DNA from: Chthoniobacter flavus
GTDB lineage: Bacteria > Verrucomicrobiota > Verrucomicrobiia > Chthoniobacterales > JACTMZ01
NCBI GenBank assembly: GCA_945878135.1
Contig: CAMDUL010000020.1
Coordinates: forward strand, 1 to 48,707
DNA: 48,707 bases
Reading direction: 5' to 3'
Position numbers and translations under genes: made by a program. Every line of letters starts with the position of its first letter. Within the stretch, counting starts at the first letter, position 1. This document shows, in pieces, positions 47,712 through 48,707 of this stretch. A model generated the notes under the pieces. That model saw nothing but the letters and a program-made list of their open reading frames with translations. It was not told where the DNA came from and searched no databases.

Positions 47712-48469
47712 CGGGAAAACCAGCGGCGCTTGAGCAGGTAGTAGTGACGCCCCCACGCGGCCATGGCGAAGGCGTCCCACCAAGGTTTGGCCCGCCACCC
47801 GTCGCGCGTGAGCATGCGGGCCGTCTCGCGCCACATGGCGGGGAGTTGACGGCTCGTTTTGGCGTCGGCGTGCAGGCGGGAGACGGCCAGCGGTTCGGGC
47901 AGGTAACGCCAATGCACACCGGTCCCGAGCCGCAGCCAGTATTCATGGTCCATGCAGAAATGAAGCGATTCGTCGAAACCGCCGAATGTGTCATAAACAC
48001 GGCGCCTCCACCAGACGGCGGGCTGGCCCAGCGGGTTGCCGTGGCGCAGGCGGTCCGGACGGAATGACGCGGCCGATTTGCGGCGTTTGCGTCCGGAGTC
48101 ACCTTCGAGAAAATAGAAATCGCCATAGACCACATCGGCTTCCGGATGCTGCGTGAAGGCCTCCATGACCGAACGCACCGCCCCGGGTTCGTAAAGGTCG
48201 TCGGCGCAGAGGTAAGCGAGGATCTCCCCGGTGGCCATGGACAGGCCTTTGTTGATCGCGTTGGATTGTCCGGTGTCCTTTTCCGAGACCCAACGGATGT
48301 CCGACCGGGCCCGCAGCAAGTCGACGGTTCCGTCATCCGATCCGCCGTCGATCACGATGTGTTCGACCTCGTGGGGCGCCGCCTGTGCGGCGGCGGTGCG
48401 GACCGAAGCAAGGCACTCGTCGAGATAGCGCGCCTGCCGGAGCGACGGGGTGATGACCGAGAGTTTCAT
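47708..48469 (-). CDS. Glycosyltransferase family 2
   Basis: A 253-residue GT-A enzyme. MKLSVITPSLRQARYLDECL opens the fold. HIVIDGGSDDGTVDLLRARS, then EKDTGQSNAINKGLSMATGE and the DXD-type LAYLCADDLYEPGAV bind the nucleotide-sugar and metal. GNPLGQPAVWWRRRVYDTFG GFDE and FCMDHEYWLRLG contain the catalytic base region. It transfers a sugar to a growing surface polysaccharide; specificity is unknown. It overlaps both neighbours by ATGA. Confidence 0.9.
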   Translation of the reverse strand: MKLSVITPSLRQARYLDECLASVRTAAAQAAPHEVEHIVIDGGSDDGTVDLLRARSDIRWVSEKDTGQSNAINKGLSMATGEILAYLCADDLYEPGAVRSVMEAFTQHPEADVVYGDFYFLEGDSGRKRRKSAASFRPDRLRHGNPLGQPAVWWRRRVYDTFGGFDESLHFCMDHEYWLRLGTGVHWRYLPEPLAVSRLHADAKTSRQLPAMWRETARMLTRDGWRAKPWWDAFAMAAWGRHYYLLKRRWFSR

Positions 48470-48707
48470 GGGGCGGCCGGCTGGAGGATGCGTCGAAAGA
48501 TGCGGTCGTAGCGATCGAGCACGTTTTCCCAGCGGAAGTGCTCGGCGCGTCGCCGGGCCCGCTGCGCCGCGGCCGCGCATTCGTCCGGATGTTCCTTGGC
48601 CCGGTCAAGCTTCGCGGCGAGCGAGGCGACGGGGTCCTCCGGACCGAACGGGATACCGGCATCGCCGAGCACCTCGCGCGTGGCCGCGCAATCGTGGTAA
48701 ATGATCG
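48466..48707 (-). CDS. Glycosyltransferase family 1/4, C-terminal part
   Basis: A partial gene cut by the window edge. The visible 79 residues begin IIYHDCAATREVLGDAGIPF, then GPEDPVASLAAKLDRAKEHP, ending FRWENVLDRYDRIFRRILQP. This is the C-terminal donor-binding end of a GT-B (GT4-like) enzyme, where the E of REVLGDAG contacts the nucleotide-sugar and F.W......Y is the terminal helix. It is the first visible gene of the glycan operon and overlaps the GT2 start by ATGA. Confidence 0.8.
   Translation of the reverse strand, partial: IIYHDCAATREVLGDAGIPFGPEDPVASLAAKLDRAKEHPDECAAAAQRARRRAEHFRWENVLDRYDRIFRRILQPAAP

Noticed and set aside
1..48707. tRNA, rRNA, CRISPR arrays, insertion sequences, prophage genes
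   Set aside because: I found no cloverleaf-like sequence, no regular direct repeats with unique spacers, and no transposase or phage structural gene.

Overview
The window is GC-rich bacterial chromosome DNA with no phage, insertion sequence, rRNA, tRNA or CRISPR that I can recognise. A member of the Verrucomicrobiota is my best guess, held loosely. It rests on the style of the gene set: a very large exported CotH/lamin-tail protein, an exosortase with an EpsI partner beside polysaccharide genes, DUF4926/DUF6883/DUF433/DUF5615 modules, and small unassigned secreted repeat proteins. No single marker here fixes the phylum.

Layout. 1-4.5 kb is an accessory strip of toxin-antitoxin-type genes, gene remnants, a lipoprotein, an NPYG-repeat exported protein and a YbjN-like protein. 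4.5-9.8 kb holds a release-factor-like GGQ protein, DUF2256, a photolyase/cryptochrome, a second FAD-domain protein that looks like a permuted photolyase, and a HEAT-methyltransferase. 9.8-10.5 kb is a repeat-filled gap with a RelE-like remnant. 10.5-17.2 kb carries a spermidine-synthase-like protein and an AddAB-type helicase/nuclease pair on the minus strand. 17.3-23.7 kb holds exported proteins (CotH/lamin-tail, small membrane protein, FG-repeat protein, cyclophilin). 23.7-24.1 kb is a gap with a cluster of DnaA-box-like 9-mers. 24.1-32.5 kb has an Old Yellow Enzyme, Lpd, an Fpg/Nei glycosylase, a Phd/PIN module, an RluE-like pseudouridine synthase and the pyruvate dehydrogenase genes pdhC, pdhB and pdhA. 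32.8-39.2 kb has cdd, mnmG with three parS-like palindromes, a lipoprotein, an aldo/keto reductase, a GabT-type aminotransferase, a nucleotidyltransferase pair and a lipoprotein. A second Phd/PIN module follows. 39.9-44.1 kb is a single open frame joining a Y-family polymerase to a DnaE-type polymerase. 44.1 kb to the end is a tightly overlapping minus-strand operon for glycan synthesis (three glycosyltransferases, an RmlD-like reductase) plus exosortase and EpsI.

Two themes stand out. First, most intergenic gaps, and several coding sequences, contain short tracts with a strict 7-nucleotide period (AGTGRNR-, GTKTTCA- and GAAATTT-like heptamers). They sit at gene breakpoints, supply stop codons, lie inside AddA, AddB, the NPYG-repeat protein and the polymerase, and mark the seam of the polymerase fusion. 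They coexist with at least three other dispersed repeat families. Second, DNA repair and replication functions are dense: two photolyase-family proteins, an AddAB-like pair, an Fpg/Nei glycosylase, the Pol IV-DnaE fusion, parS-like sites and a possible DnaA-box cluster. This suggests, but does not prove, that the window lies near the replication origin.
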